From the IMG/VR virus record IMGVR_UViG_3300025869_000033, positions 1 through 44,847 of that record: 44,847 nucleotides of DNA, one strand, 5' to 3'. The DNA comes from a virus. A program made the translations under genes and the position numbers. This document shows positions 34,069-42,665 of the stretch, piece after piece. Numbering within the stretch: position 1 is the stretch's first letter; each line of letters starts with the position of its first letter. The notes beneath the pieces were generated by a model. That model searched no databases and had not been told where the DNA came from. It was given only the letters and a program-made list of their open reading frames with translations.

Positions 34069-34265
34069 TGTTTTACTAGATTGGATACGGTGTTAGCTAA
34101 GGCAAAGTTCTGACGTTGTAGCGCCATAAATAAAGTAATAATATCAGTCTTATCAGCTTTAGGCAGTAAATCTTCAAGTCTTCGTATCTTGAAGTCCTGT
34201 TCCACTGTCAACTCTGTAATTGGAGGAGGGGGAAAAGAGTATGGGTTGTTTTGCTCTCCAGTCAT
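33996..34265 (-). CDS. Small conserved cyanophage protein
   Basis: An 89-residue protein if started at ATG 34265 (MTGEQNNPYSFPPPPITELT). The open frame reaches 34382, but those 39 codons lie inside the exonuclease gene and look like out-of-frame sequence. A helical middle (FKIRRLEDLLPKADKTDIIT) follows. It overlaps the exonuclease by 92 bases and DUF3310 by 73. Function unknown. Confidence 0.55.
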   Translation of the reverse strand: MTGEQNNPYSFPPPPITELTVEQDFKIRRLEDLLPKADKTDIITLFMALQRQNFALANTVSNLVKQWPTHPLITPEVRLNVGTSSETNN

Positions 34266-34941
34266 AATCATCTGTGGTAAGGATCTTTGCAAGTCTTGCA
34301 TTTTGTAGTGCAATGTCTTCACTAAGATCTTTCTCAGCAAATGCATCAACAACTGTTTTCCAAGTATAACCTTTATCTTCAAACAAAGCTACTGCTCGTT
34401 TGATTCCAATTCCGGGTACGCCGCTGTAGCCATCGGTTTGGTCTCCTGCAAGCGCCTGTATAAGGTGCCAACGTTGTCCCTCTGCTTCTTCCACATTCAC
34501 GGTTTCATCCATGGTGTAGAGCGTCCCAGGTATCTGTCGCATGTCCTTGTCAGGACTAACGATAATGTTACCAGGATATTTTGTAGCGTAGATACCCATA
34601 CTATCATCAGCTTCAAGAGTCGGTAGTATTACTACTTCGTACTCATCTTTAAGAGCATTGATGACACGTTTGTAACCACAGGGTTTCTTACGATTACGAT
34701 GCCCTTTGTAAGCAGGCATGATTTCCTTACGAAAGTTAGAGCTATCACTAAAGAATAATACAACTTCAGGGACATCCCACATGAACTTGTTTTTAATCTT
34801 ATTTAGTTCACGTTTAACTGAAGAATATGCATCACTGAATTTGCTGACAACTACAATTACATCATCACCAAAGTCTAGATCAGACTCTGCACCAGCGCAA
34901 GCTTTGTAAACAATGTAATCTGCGTCAACAAATAACTTCAT
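34174..34941 (-). CDS. 5'-3' exonuclease (gp6-like)
   Basis: A 255-residue FEN-family nuclease. MKLFVDADYIVY (Asp6), MPAYKGHR (about 85-92), LEADDSMG (about 119-126), VSPDKDMRQIPG and the helix-hairpin-helix QALAGDQTDGYSGVPGIGIK (about 172-191) give the metal site and DNA-binding elements. T7 gp6 removes RNA primers and degrades host DNA with gp3, feeding dNTP pools. Coupled by ATGA with the 42-residue gene. Confidence 0.93.
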   Translation of the reverse strand: MKLFVDADYIVYKACAGAESDLDFGDDVIVVVSKFSDAYSSVKRELNKIKNKFMWDVPEVVLFFSDSSNFRKEIMPAYKGHRNRKKPCGYKRVINALKDEYEVVILPTLEADDSMGIYATKYPGNIIVSPDKDMRQIPGTLYTMDETVNVEEAEGQRWHLIQALAGDQTDGYSGVPGIGIKRAVALFEDKGYTWKTVVDAFAEKDLSEDIALQNARLAKILTTDDYDWRAKQPILFSPSSNYRVDSGTGLQDTKT

Positions 34942-35066
34942 TTACCTTGGCCTCTATATTTCTTCTTACCTTTTCGTGGCTTACTATGCAAACCATTACC
35001 CTGACGGGTTTTCTTTGATGTAAACGGGACTACGGTTTGTACTCCCATCATTGATTTACTTCTCAT
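34938..35066 (-). CDS. Small highly basic protein
   Basis: A 42-residue ORF: MRSKSMMGVQTVVPFTSKKT and a C-terminal Arg/Lys/Gly-rich run ending RGQGK. ATG overlaps the DNA polymerase stop (TAATG at 35064-35068) and TGA overlaps the exonuclease start (34938-34941). Position between polymerase and exonuclease and strong positive charge suggest nucleic-acid binding. Function unknown. Confidence 0.65.
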   Translation of the reverse strand: MRSKSMMGVQTVVPFTSKKTRQGNGLHSKPRKGKKKYRGQGK

Positions 35067-36418
35067 TAGTGGGTTTCACTCCAGTTGATTCCGGTTTTTG
35101 CTTCAGCATCGATTCTGATTCTGAGGTTATAGTATTCTCCAGCTGCGAGACTGCTAAATACCAAGGATGTTGATAAGTCAGCTGTTTGTTCAGGGGAACA
35201 CTCGAATTGCAGTTCGTCATGTATAAAAGCTAGTTGCGAACAACATAAATTTAATTCTTTAATGTTTTGTTGATTGATAACCATCCAACGTTTTGCCAGG
35301 ATGGCGGAATTACCTTGGAGACAGTAGTTTAACGCTTTATGTGGGCTATCCACCATAATTTTTCTACCATCGATAGCTTTGATATATCCTCTTTCTGAAG
35401 CTGTCTTGATAGACGCCAAGAGTTTATCGAGTCCATCAATCGCGTCAATATATGCTGCTCTGATTTCTTTACCTTTTTTCTTGGCATCTTTGGATGAAAG
35501 AAGTTTGTCATAGCTGTGTCCAATTTTTTCGTCACCTGCTCCATACAGAAAAGCATACGTTACAGTTTTTACAAGCTTTCTAGATATTCCTATCTTGTCA
35601 GCATTTACTTGGTGTATATCTCCGTTAAGGAGGATGTCTGCATACCGTCCATCATCATATCTGGCAAGGAAATGAGACAACATACGTAACTCAATCCCAG
35701 ACAAATCAGCAGCGACCATGACTTGACCTGGAGATGGTAAGAAAAGTTCTCTAAATCGTGGGTCACTTGGAACTTGAGCAAGGTTGGGGTTTCGATGAGC
35801 GCATCTAAAAGTAGAAGTAGCAACAGAACAATGATGATGTATTCTATTAGCAGTCGTAGATAGCTTCAGCCATGCGTTCGCGCCTTCTGATATCATTCCA
35901 AGCATCTTCGTTATCGTCAAAATCCGCAGGAATGCAAGGGCAGTCTCTGTACCTATCTCCTTCAATATCGGTTCGTCGATAATAGGCTTCCCAGTAGGTG
36001 TCATCTGGTTCGGATTCCAACCATGAAATGTTTGCAGGATCCATGCTATATGATCTCGTGATGTAGGATTTAATTCTTTAAGGCGTGTAAGTGGAGCGTC
36101 TTTGACATAGCCTTGGGTCCGATTATCTCGCTTAGGAGTAAATACTGGTCCGGCAACGTAAGGATGCCTGTCACGTAGTAATTGATAAGTTTCTTCAAGC
36201 TCTTGTCTGAGAGTTGATGCAAGTTGCCATGCAGCGCGTTCATCAAAGTACCATCCATGTAATTCTTGTTGTGTGAGGATTTCTGCTGACTCATGTTCTA
36301 GCGTGATCCATTCAGGTATGGTTGGAAGTGTGTCCAAAGTTTTCTTGTAACAATAACATCTTGTATCATGTAGTCTTCCATTTCTGGAGACCATTCTTGC
36401 CAATCCGCATCTTTGCAA
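35066..36418 (-). CDS. DNA polymerase, polymerase domain (gp5-like), separate frame
   Basis: The family A polymerase part of T7-type DNA polymerase. Homology begins near residue 32 (IPEWITLEHESAEIL). Motif A is VAADLSGIELRMLSHFLARY (Asp238); motif B KLVKTVTYAFLYGAGDEKIG (Lys284, Tyr288); motif C FIHDELQFEC (Asp401). The first 30 codons overlap the exonuclease-domain gene in another frame, so the polymerase is split by a -1 offset. It may be made by frameshift, as a second polypeptide, or the split may be a sequence error. No own ribosome site is clear. Confidence 0.92.
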   Translation of the reverse strand: MQRCGLARMVSRNGRLHDTRCYCYKKTLDTLPTIPEWITLEHESAEILTQQELHGWYFDERAAWQLASTLRQELEETYQLLRDRHPYVAGPVFTPKRDNRTQGYVKDAPLTRLKELNPTSRDHIAWILQTFHGWNPNQMTPTGKPIIDEPILKEIGTETALAFLRILTITKMLGMISEGANAWLKLSTTANRIHHHCSVATSTFRCAHRNPNLAQVPSDPRFRELFLPSPGQVMVAADLSGIELRMLSHFLARYDDGRYADILLNGDIHQVNADKIGISRKLVKTVTYAFLYGAGDEKIGHSYDKLLSSKDAKKKGKEIRAAYIDAIDGLDKLLASIKTASERGYIKAIDGRKIMVDSPHKALNYCLQGNSAILAKRWMVINQQNIKELNLCCSQLAFIHDELQFECSPEQTADLSTSLVFSSLAAGEYYNLRIRIDAEAKTGINWSETH

Positions 36419-36837
36419 TAATCACCTTTAGCTTCGTTGAGGCGATAACCCCAAGCAGCTAGTGAATGTGATCCGTACAATTTGAGTGGCATACCATTCC
36501 AAGTCTTTTGTTTGTCAATCTCTATCAAGTTCGGGTGATAAAGACGGCTAAGCAAAAGAGTGTCCAAGCAATCACCAATACGTCTAAACCATGGATAAAA
36601 CTTATTGATGATACTAAGGTCATAATTAATAATGTTATGACCGACAATATAATTAGCGTCTTCGAGGTATTGGATACCGCGGACGATAGGTTCCGACGCT
36701 GGTCTCTCTGTAGCTGACGTAAACGATTGATCATTAAAGACCATTGTTTTTTCAGTGTCAGTGTCGTAGATACAAAGACAGTGGATCTTGGTGGCATCAT
36801 TTAGAAGTCCGTTTGTCTCCAGATCGAAGATCAGCAT
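36298..36837 (-). CDS. DNA polymerase, 3'-5' exonuclease domain (gp5-like)
   Basis: A 179-residue N-terminal proofreading domain: MLIFDLETNGLL (Asp5, Glu7), VGHNIINYDLSIINKF (Asp73), YGSHSLAAWGYRLNEAKGDY (about 121-140) and MEDYMIQDVIVTRKLW (Tyr156-x3-Asp160). These match T7 DNA polymerase residues 1-200. The frame stops at 36298 just after LWTHFQPYLNGSR, where the polymerase domain continues in the -1 frame. A thioredoxin-binding insertion is not expected in this part. Confidence 0.92.
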   Translation of the reverse strand: MLIFDLETNGLLNDATKIHCLCIYDTDTEKTMVFNDQSFTSATERPASEPIVRGIQYLEDANYIVGHNIINYDLSIINKFYPWFRRIGDCLDTLLLSRLYHPNLIEIDKQKTWNGMPLKLYGSHSLAAWGYRLNEAKGDYCKDADWQEWSPEMEDYMIQDVIVTRKLWTHFQPYLNGSR

Positions 36838-36928
36838 TATTCCAGTGGTAAGTTTTGTCTACAAATTGTGCACGTTTAATTGCCTCTGCACTAGGAGGGT
36901 TAGGTTTAGAAATCTGTTGTGATGTCAA
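36797..36928 (-). CDS. Possible small protein between primase and polymerase
   Basis: A 43-residue frame from TTG at 36928: (M)TSQQISKPNPPSAEAIKRA, then QFVDKTYHWNNADLRSG. It reads like coding sequence and spans the gap between the primase-helicase and polymerase genes, overlapping both (23 and 41 bases). There is no ATG and no ribosome site, so it may be spurious or reached by coupling. Confidence 0.35.
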   Translation of the reverse strand: MTSQQISKPNPPSAEAIKRAQFVDKTYHWNNADLRSGDKRTSK

Positions 36929-38600
36929 ACGCTGCTGGTTCTGTAGTTTCATTGAATTTACAAGTGGATAGGTTATAGTTTAATCGGCAAGCAATGCCTG
37001 TTTCCCCAGAGTAGCGATTCTTGAGAACTCTAACAGTTGTATCAGAGTGTTTAGCTTCACTCTGTTGATTTCTTTCGAGTCCAATAACTGCATCGCTAAG
37101 CTGAGCGATTGCCGCACTTCCTCTAAGTTGTCCGAGTGTAACACGTGCACCTTCTTCATGGTTTTGATCGGATGATCCCCGTTTTAAATGTGATACTAAA
37201 AATAATGATATGCCAGTGCGCTCAACAAGTGAACGTAAGCGTGTCATTGTTTGGTCTATCATCCGTCTTTCATCTCCATCAAGACCACTCATAAGAATGG
37301 ATAGGTGATCAAGAAAGATAATCTTACAATCAAGTCCTGAGGCTAGGTATTCAATCCTGTTATAAATAATATCAGGATCAAAACTACCAAAGCCATCGAA
37401 AAGATAAAGGTTCCATTGATTAATACTAGAGTCAAACGCTTTTGTAAGTTCGTCATGAGTATGTTCTCCTAGTGCTAGGTTTTTACCTACAGAAGCAGAC
37501 ATCAAACCTAAAGCTGTACGGCGGTTTGACTCTTCAAGTGCCAAGTATCCAACCCGTTCTCCGTTCGATAACAAGTGAGCAGCCAAGTCTCGACAGACGG
37601 ACGACTTTCCTTGGCCCGATCCTGAAGTAATTGTGACAAGTTCTCCGCGCCGAATCCCGTGAAGCTTTGATTGAAGTCCTTGAAATGGATAGTCATAATC
37701 AGCTGGTGGTTGTGGTGTTGTAACTAATTCAAGTAAAGATCTAGCATCTACAATACCATCAGGTCTGAATTCCTTACGTTTAAAGAATGCATCATCGATA
37801 GCCTTGTTATCGTTAGCTTGGAGTGCGTCTGAAAGGTCTTTGTAAGCCTCTAGACGGGCGATGTAAGCCTTACCAGGTGGTAATACACTAGCAGCCTCTT
37901 CAGCAGCCTTCTGACCGGCTTCATCTGCATCGAACCAAAGTACGATTTCACTGTAACCTTGAAGAAACTCTAGGTTTTTTTGGACTGCTTTCTTAGCTCC
38001 TGCTGCACCACTAGGTAATGATACTACAGGCCAAGTTGGGTATAGTTCTGCATAAGACACACAATCTAGCTCACCTTCTGTGATGATTATGCGTTTACCA
38101 CTGCTACCCCATAAATGTTGACCAAAGAATGTACCAGGTGATTCTCCTTCATAAGTAAATTGTTTGTCCTTGGTTTTTATCTTAGCACCTTTTACAATGC
38201 CAGATGGATCATGATAGTAAAACCTTAGCTTGTCCCCATCACGATACACTTTAAATTTCTCACAAGTCTTCTGACTGATCTTGCGTTTCTGCAGCCGTTC
38301 GGCTGAGCCTTTGATCTGCACAATAGAGTTAGTGTGAATGTGTGTTGTTATTTCTTGTCCATCAGTGTAAGTATGGCATACAAAACAATAGCCATGGCCA
38401 TCTGTATAAATACTATTGCCATCAGATGAGCCACAACTATTACATGGTGCATGTCTTACAAACTCAGAGGAACCAGTCGATTGGGATATTGTGGAATGAT
38501 GTCCACGGTATGTTATGTTTGTCACACCATTTAGCGTATGTAGTCTTTGATCCTTTACTAATTTTATTGTAAGGTGATTGAAAGACCATACGCAAATCAA
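36906..38600 (-). CDS. DNA primase-helicase (gp4-like)
   Basis: A 564-codon frame; the fused primase-helicase unwinds DNA and lays primers. Zinc finger CNSC...CFVC (Cys53, 56, 72, 75); TOPRIM ITEGELD (173-179) and WFDADEAG (222-229); Walker A SGSGQGKSS (326-334) and Walker B FLDHLSIL (429-436); LVSHLKR (468-474). The first 46 codons overlap the endonuclease gene. The only ATG is at 38600; a GTG at 38525 is an alternative, nearer the zinc finger. The exact start is unsure. Confidence 0.95.
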   Translation of the reverse strand: MICVWSFNHLTIKLVKDQRLHTLNGVTNITYRGHHSTISQSTGSSEFVRHAPCNSCGSSDGNSIYTDGHGYCFVCHTYTDGQEITTHIHTNSIVQIKGSAERLQKRKISQKTCEKFKVYRDGDKLRFYYHDPSGIVKGAKIKTKDKQFTYEGESPGTFFGQHLWGSSGKRIIITEGELDCVSYAELYPTWPVVSLPSGAAGAKKAVQKNLEFLQGYSEIVLWFDADEAGQKAAEEAASVLPPGKAYIARLEAYKDLSDALQANDNKAIDDAFFKRKEFRPDGIVDARSLLELVTTPQPPADYDYPFQGLQSKLHGIRRGELVTITSGSGQGKSSVCRDLAAHLLSNGERVGYLALEESNRRTALGLMSASVGKNLALGEHTHDELTKAFDSSINQWNLYLFDGFGSFDPDIIYNRIEYLASGLDCKIIFLDHLSILMSGLDGDERRMIDQTMTRLRSLVERTGISLFLVSHLKRGSSDQNHEEGARVTLGQLRGSAAIAQLSDAVIGLERNQQSEAKHSDTTVRVLKNRYSGETGIACRLNYNLSTCKFNETTEPAAFDITTDF

Positions 38601-38817
38601 GTTCAGGGTGTTGTTCTTTTACATTCTTGATCTTACGTCTATCTTCAGGCTCCCAATATCCTTTACATTCTAAATATATCCCGTTGGGTAATAAAAAATC
38701 AGGAGTGTAGATATGTTGGATGATGTATGGAACCTTAGTAGATTCGTATTCATACTTAACACCCAACTCACACATAAGATCAGCTACTCGTTCTTCAAGT
38801 CCTGATCGGAATGCCAT
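38464..38817 (-). CDS. Endonuclease I, Holliday-junction resolvase (gp3-like)
   Basis: A 117-residue nuclease. FRSGLEERV (3-11), YTPDFLLPNGIYLECKGYWE (37-56), EQHPELDLRMVF (68-79) and KGSKTTYAKWCDKH match T7 gp3. Catalytic residues are Glu8 (or Glu9), Asp40, Glu50 and Lys52. It resolves branched DNA before packaging and breaks host DNA. It starts directly after the SSB stop (38818). Confidence 0.95.
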   Translation of the reverse strand: MAFRSGLEERVADLMCELGVKYEYESTKVPYIIQHIYTPDFLLPNGIYLECKGYWEPEDRRKIKNVKEQHPELDLRMVFQSPYNKISKGSKTTYAKWCDKHNIPWTSFHNIPIDWFL

Positions 38818-39384
38818 TTAGAAGTCATCCTCTGTTTCAGTTTCAGTAGGCGTTACATTCGGCTCACTAGCCTTGAACCCTTCAGTCTTACCAAAGAGTG
38901 CTGCAACATTTTCTGCAGACATATCACCGGTATCTACACCAGCTGCTGTATTGAGAGACACCAGTTGTACACCAACCAATTTAAGGCTTGTGCCATACGT
39001 AACCCCATCACGGAGAATATATGGCTTCTGATAGAACGCAAGCTTAACACGACTGCCAGCATACATAGGTGTATTGTCATCAGAAATAATTGTCCCTTCA
39101 GTATCGACAACAGGTGGACGAGATTCTTCATTCCAAGAGAACTTTACTTTATATTGTCCTTCAGTGACTTCTTCCCAAGGTTCAGGCTTAAGGGTAGAAC
39201 GCTTAGGATTCTTTAGTTTAGACTCAGCCCACTTAATGGACTCAACTCTATCATCTTCTAGTGCATCAACCATTGATTGATCAACTAGAGCAGCAAGTGA
39301 ATAACCAAATTTGCTTGGTTTCAGTACAGCTTGATATCCTTCAAGGACAACAGGTTGTGCAGTTTTGTGAATTGTACGTGGCAT
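38818..39384 (-). CDS. Single-stranded DNA-binding protein (gp2.5-like)
   Basis: A 188-residue OB-fold-like protein in the gene order RNAP-SSB-gp3. The C-terminal tail ETETEDDF is acidic with a terminal Phe, exactly the T7 gp2.5 feature that contacts polymerase and helicase. The body has the conserved ESIKWAESKLKNPKRS and LKLVGVQLVSLN. The start overlaps the RNAP stop (39384). Confidence 0.9.
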   Translation of the reverse strand: MPRTIHKTAQPVVLEGYQAVLKPSKFGYSLAALVDQSMVDALEDDRVESIKWAESKLKNPKRSTLKPEPWEEVTEGQYKVKFSWNEESRPPVVDTEGTIISDDNTPMYAGSRVKLAFYQKPYILRDGVTYGTSLKLVGVQLVSLNTAAGVDTGDMSAENVAALFGKTEGFKASEPNVTPTETETEDDF

Positions 39385-41723
39385 TAGCAGAAAAAATAAG
39401 TGGAATCAATTACGGAGCTAGGTTCTAGATCTCCAATAATCGGTGGGTCAGTCTCCGCGCCTATCTGGTCAGCGAAGTCTTGCAAGTAATTGTGTTCGGC
39501 AAAGAGGTGCATATATGTCTCTCGTACAATTGCACTGAGAGAAGACATGTCGGTAGCACGACACAATACAGAATCATGAATAAGAGCGATCGGTGCATTG
39601 AAAGCCAATGCGCTGAAGTGAAGCAAGGAAGCATCGAGTGAATGTATTAAGTTTGGTGCTGTTGCGTTCTTGTGATGTTGTTTGTCAACCTTGTCACTAT
39701 CTTGTGTAGCAACGGTTAACTTACAACGACCAAGCAACTGCAATTCTAATTGAATTGTTTCTTTTTTCATGAGCTTTTGAGTGACAACAAAACCTGATGG
39801 TGTAGACCATGTTAGTTCTGTTTTACCCAAGTCAATTGCTTTAGCAACCTCCTCTTCAATCCAAGTCATGACAGCCATGGGACCAGGTACGACCTCATCC
39901 ATAGCATTTCTAACAGCGATGACAGTTTTTGTCAAGTCATCTTTATCAATCTCAATACCTTTTTCAAGTAATGCGTCTTTGATATATCCACGATTAGAGA
40001 AAGGTTTGGCATTGTAAGGAACAGTCATTACGACACGTTTGACTACCTTTCTATCCATATGATTACGAATAGAACTAGGGCAGAAAGGAATAGCAGTTTT
40101 AGCTACGACAGCATAAGCATCCTGTGGTTTATCAGACGGTAATACGTTAACTAAACTAGCAGTATTCTTATCTTTAGCAAGACCTGCTAATATCTGTAAC
40201 CCGCTACAAGTAGCATCTGTAGCTATAGGCAAGCTTGTAAAATGACGATCACACTTAAGCACACAATGATAATACTGATCACATGCTGCAAGGAATTGCC
40301 ATGGCTCATCTGCTGCCTCCCATTCGTGAATGTGTAAGATAGGATCACTAGCGACACAAGTTATAAGATGAGTATTATTCTTTACCCAATCTAATCTATC
40401 TTGCATAGTAGCTTTATCTAGACCATAAGTAGTAGCTACTTGAAATGCTAACCAGTCTTCAGCTTCAGGAGTCATGTAAGCTGATTCAGCAAAAGACAAT
40501 AAACTTTTTCCAAAGTCTGTATCTTGTGGTGTTAAGAATGCAGGAATTGGGTAAGCTCTACCTCTATAATCAAAAGACCAAGGAATAAAGAACTTATCTT
40601 TACTCTTAAATCTTTGTACAGCTTCCATTGTCATTCTTGTTCTACATGACTTCTTAAACTCTTGAGCTTGTAGATTGTAAACTTCAGCAGCTTGTCTATT
40701 ATAATTATGACGAGCTTCTTTATTAGTTTCTATATCTACAGGTTTAGGAGGTAAGTCATGATGAATAATAGGGAGAAACTTACCGACAGCTCGTTCCAAT
40801 CTATCTAGTTCTTCCGCTACACCCACAGTAAAGGGGTTTAGACGGTAAGCAACCTTCTGAATTCGGTTCAAGAACTCAATAGGTCTCTCTCCCTGTATAC
40901 ATGTGGGGTTACCGCGACGCACCATATCATGACCACGCATTACCTCATTTAATATGTAACCGCCACATTTTTCATGTGTCCAGTCATTAGGTTCAATGAG
41001 CATTGGCCATGCAAGTGGGCTGAATAACTCAGCATCACGCATTACTGCGTCTTTGATCTCAAGAAATTCTGGAGTCGGTACAACATAGTGGACACGTTTG
41101 CGTCCTTCTTGTTGCATGTCTTTTGTGAACCACCCGCTGCTTTGCATGATGCAGTCAAGTAACCAACCTCCAAGTTTAATGCGATTAGCTCTGCCCCATG
41201 TGTCCCATTGTTTGACTTCATAGCGATTCATTAAAGTACGGATCACAACTATTTTTTGTTGTGTACCAATTGAACGGTGCCAATAGTTTTCTTTTAATAC
41301 ATGTAGTAAGCCTGGTGCATGTTTTTCGTAGTGACGCATCTGGCATTCTTGTTCTACAGCAAGACCGATAGCATCACACACATTTACTGTTTGATTACTT
41401 TTGTCTTTATATGAAAAGACTTTATCAAACGTTAGTTTAACAGCTAATGCAGCAGCAGCAAGAGGTTCAACATCAGCAAGATATTGTTGTATTTCTTTGA
41501 ATGCTTTACCAGCTTGACCTTTAGTTAGTCTAGCTGTAGTGTATTCAATACGTGCAACCACAAGAGGCAACAAGGTATCGATAGAAGCAGCTCCGTATAC
41601 AGTAGCAGACGCATACGATTTACTTTCTAAGTCGTAGGTGTTCTTATGTAATCGCTTGAGTCCTTGTGAAATAGCATCACGCTCAAGCTGGATCTGTTCG
41701 TCTATCTGTGCTGGTGTCGGCAA
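39384..41723 (-). CDS. Phage single-subunit RNA polymerase (gp1-like)
   Basis: A 779-residue T7-type RNA polymerase that transcribes middle and late genes. FDYRGRAYP (384-392) is the DxxGR region; motif A ATDATCSGLQ (Asp503); motif B has Arg558, Lys562 and Tyr570, with T7 spacing; motif C LIHDS (Asp717). It is shorter than T7's 883, as in marine cyanophages. The start is TTG at 41723, with GGAGGA 5 bases before it; no ATG fits. Its leader lies in the 47-residue gene upstream and shares a 22-base repeat with another small gene. Confidence 0.97.
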   Translation of the reverse strand: MPTPAQIDEQIQLERDAISQGLKRLHKNTYDLESKSYASATVYGAASIDTLLPLVVARIEYTTARLTKGQAGKAFKEIQQYLADVEPLAAAALAVKLTFDKVFSYKDKSNQTVNVCDAIGLAVEQECQMRHYEKHAPGLLHVLKENYWHRSIGTQQKIVVIRTLMNRYEVKQWDTWGRANRIKLGGWLLDCIMQSSGWFTKDMQQEGRKRVHYVVPTPEFLEIKDAVMRDAELFSPLAWPMLIEPNDWTHEKCGGYILNEVMRGHDMVRRGNPTCIQGERPIEFLNRIQKVAYRLNPFTVGVAEELDRLERAVGKFLPIIHHDLPPKPVDIETNKEARHNYNRQAAEVYNLQAQEFKKSCRTRMTMEAVQRFKSKDKFFIPWSFDYRGRAYPIPAFLTPQDTDFGKSLLSFAESAYMTPEAEDWLAFQVATTYGLDKATMQDRLDWVKNNTHLITCVASDPILHIHEWEAADEPWQFLAACDQYYHCVLKCDRHFTSLPIATDATCSGLQILAGLAKDKNTASLVNVLPSDKPQDAYAVVAKTAIPFCPSSIRNHMDRKVVKRVVMTVPYNAKPFSNRGYIKDALLEKGIEIDKDDLTKTVIAVRNAMDEVVPGPMAVMTWIEEEVAKAIDLGKTELTWSTPSGFVVTQKLMKKETIQLELQLLGRCKLTVATQDSDKVDKQHHKNATAPNLIHSLDASLLHFSALAFNAPIALIHDSVLCRATDMSSLSAIVRETYMHLFAEHNYLQDFADQIGAETDPPIIGDLEPSSVIDSTYFFC

Positions 41724-41826
41724 ATAAGTCCTCCGGTACTGCGTCCTTGATGAATGTGTAGCATTGTGCTAGCTCAGGATAATCCTCACTAAATTCTTCA
41801 AACTGGTCAATCGTAATCAGGCTCAT
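41683..41826 (-). CDS. Small protein overlapping the RNA polymerase start
   Basis: A 47-residue protein from ATG 41826 (MSLITIDQFEEFSEDYPELA). A longer frame to 41874 overlaps the upstream gene further. The C-terminal third contains the polymerase's ribosome site and start codon (41-base overlap), so its translation may open or regulate that start. Acidic N-terminal part, no known domain. Confidence 0.5.
   Translation of the reverse strand: MSLITIDQFEEFSEDYPELAQCYTFIKDAVPEDLFADTSTDRRTDPA
41738..41759 (-). repeat. 22-base direct repeat, RNA polymerase leader copy
   Basis: An exact copy of 42666-42687. On the minus strand it begins ACACATTCATCAAGG and lies just before the GGAGGA site of the RNA polymerase TTG start. 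Confidence 0.9.
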
Positions 41827-42127
41827 TTGTTTTAGGTGAAATAGAGTGTAGTTCGTCTTCAGTGCAGACAACAAATTCGTTGCCGCTCTTCATTAGTTTT
41901 TGGATCTTATTCTCAGCAGCATGTTTCTTTTGATAGATGTGCTCTCTGATCTTACCTTTAGCTGTTGTCTCTCGGATGATACAACATATTGAACTAGGTA
42001 ATTCCCAGCCACTTAGCTTCCAATCAGCAAACTCTTCAAATGTTGGAGCATATAGAAATTCATCGGGAACTTCTTTCCATTGTTGCCAGTTGTTCGGTAG
42101 ATAAGGTTTCTTACCACTCATAATCAT
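41807..42127 (-). CDS. Conserved cyanophage early protein
   Basis: A 106-residue protein (alternative ATG at 42121, MSGKKPY). YLPNNWQQWKEVPDEFLYAP, TFEEFADWKLSGWELPSS and CCIIRETTAKGKIREHIYQK form a pattern I recognise as recurrent in marine cyanophages, function unknown. One CC pair and a basic C-terminal helix (KKHAAENKIQKLMKS). It is followed by the RNA polymerase operon. Confidence 0.7.
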   Translation of the reverse strand: MIMSGKKPYLPNNWQQWKEVPDEFLYAPTFEEFADWKLSGWELPSSICCIIRETTAKGKIREHIYQKKHAAENKIQKLMKSGNEFVVCTEDELHSISPKTNEPDYD

Positions 42128-42290
42128 CTAAAATAATGTTCTTTACGTTACATGATCCACCGGACAATTCAGCAGCAGCCCATGCAGCACGCTCTAAATT
42201 GGGTGCAAGTAAGAACCGCACCTGATCATCTAGTGTTGTAGTGTAACGCCAAGTCTTTGGACGTTCTGATTCTTTTCTCATGGCAATCAT
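42111..42290 (-). CDS. Small early protein
   Basis: A 59-residue ORF: MIAMRKESERPKTWRYTTTL then DDQVRFLLAPNLERAAWAAA, ending DDYEW. An alternative start is at 42281. Its ATG overlaps the previous stop (ATGA at 42287-42290) and its end overlaps the next gene by 17 bases. It reads like a small alpha-beta protein with an Ala-rich helix. Function unknown. Confidence 0.65.
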   Translation of the reverse strand: MIAMRKESERPKTWRYTTTLDDQVRFLLAPNLERAAWAAAELSGGSCNVKNIILDDYEW

Positions 42291-42421
42291 AGAATATCGG
42301 TGGGTTTGATGTACTGTGCTTTAAGAGCCTCTGTACGCTCTTTAAGCTTCTTTAGTTGTCTTTGTACCCAAAGGGTTTGAAAGCCTGCTGTAGGCGCTTG
42401 CGGACGTGTCTCAGGTGTCAT
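42287..42421 (-). CDS. Small early protein with basic helix
   Basis: A 44-residue ORF: MTPETRPQAPTAGFQTLWVQ then RQLKKLKERTEALKAQYIKP. The second half is an amphipathic basic helix. TGA overlaps the next ATG; the start lies 11 bases inside the end of the upstream gene. Function unknown. Confidence 0.6.
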   Translation of the reverse strand: MTPETRPQAPTAGFQTLWVQRQLKKLKERTEALKAQYIKPTDIL

Positions 42422-42551
42422 TGGTTACCTCTTTCTTTAGAATGTCTAATCGTTTGAGAATTAGAAGGTATTCAGCATCAGATGCTCTACCTCGTTTACA
42501 AAACAATCTGTAGATGTCATCACGGATAACATCAATGTATTGTTCAATCAT
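42411..42551 (-). CDS. Small early helical protein
   Basis: A 46-residue ORF: MIEQYIDVIRDDIYRLFCKR then GRASDAEYLLILKRLDILKK. It is predicted fully helical, possibly a dimer. ATG overlaps the stop of the upstream TM-protein frame (ATGA at 42548-42551). Function unknown. Confidence 0.6.
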   Translation of the reverse strand: MIEQYIDVIRDDIYRLFCKRGRASDAEYLLILKRLDILKKEVTNDT

Positions 42552-42664
42552 TTCTTACCGTAGTATCGTGACGTGATGCGATTGGATCGTTGATACACTG
42601 TAGCCGTGGCAAATAAGCCTAACATGCCGACAACAGCTAGAATGATTGTAGTTTCAGTTGGCAA
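42548..42664 (-). CDS. Possible 38-residue membrane protein, TTG start
   Basis: Starting from TTG at 42664: (M)PTETTIILAVVGMLGLFATA then a basic tail ending YYGKK; one membrane span, positive-inside tail. AAGGA lies 7 bases before the TTG. Its leader contains the same 22 bases as the RNA polymerase leader, and both genes start TTGCC. ATG 42625 inside the hydrophobic part is a less likely start. TGA overlaps the next ATG. Confidence 0.45.
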   Translation of the reverse strand: MPTETTIILAVVGMLGLFATATVYQRSNRITSRYYGKK

Positions 42665-42665
42665 A

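Noticed and set aside
38526-38600. N-terminal 25 residues of the primase-helicase frame.
   Set aside because: They overlap the endonuclease in another frame and do not look like primase sequence; the true start is probably further downstream, though no ATG is available.
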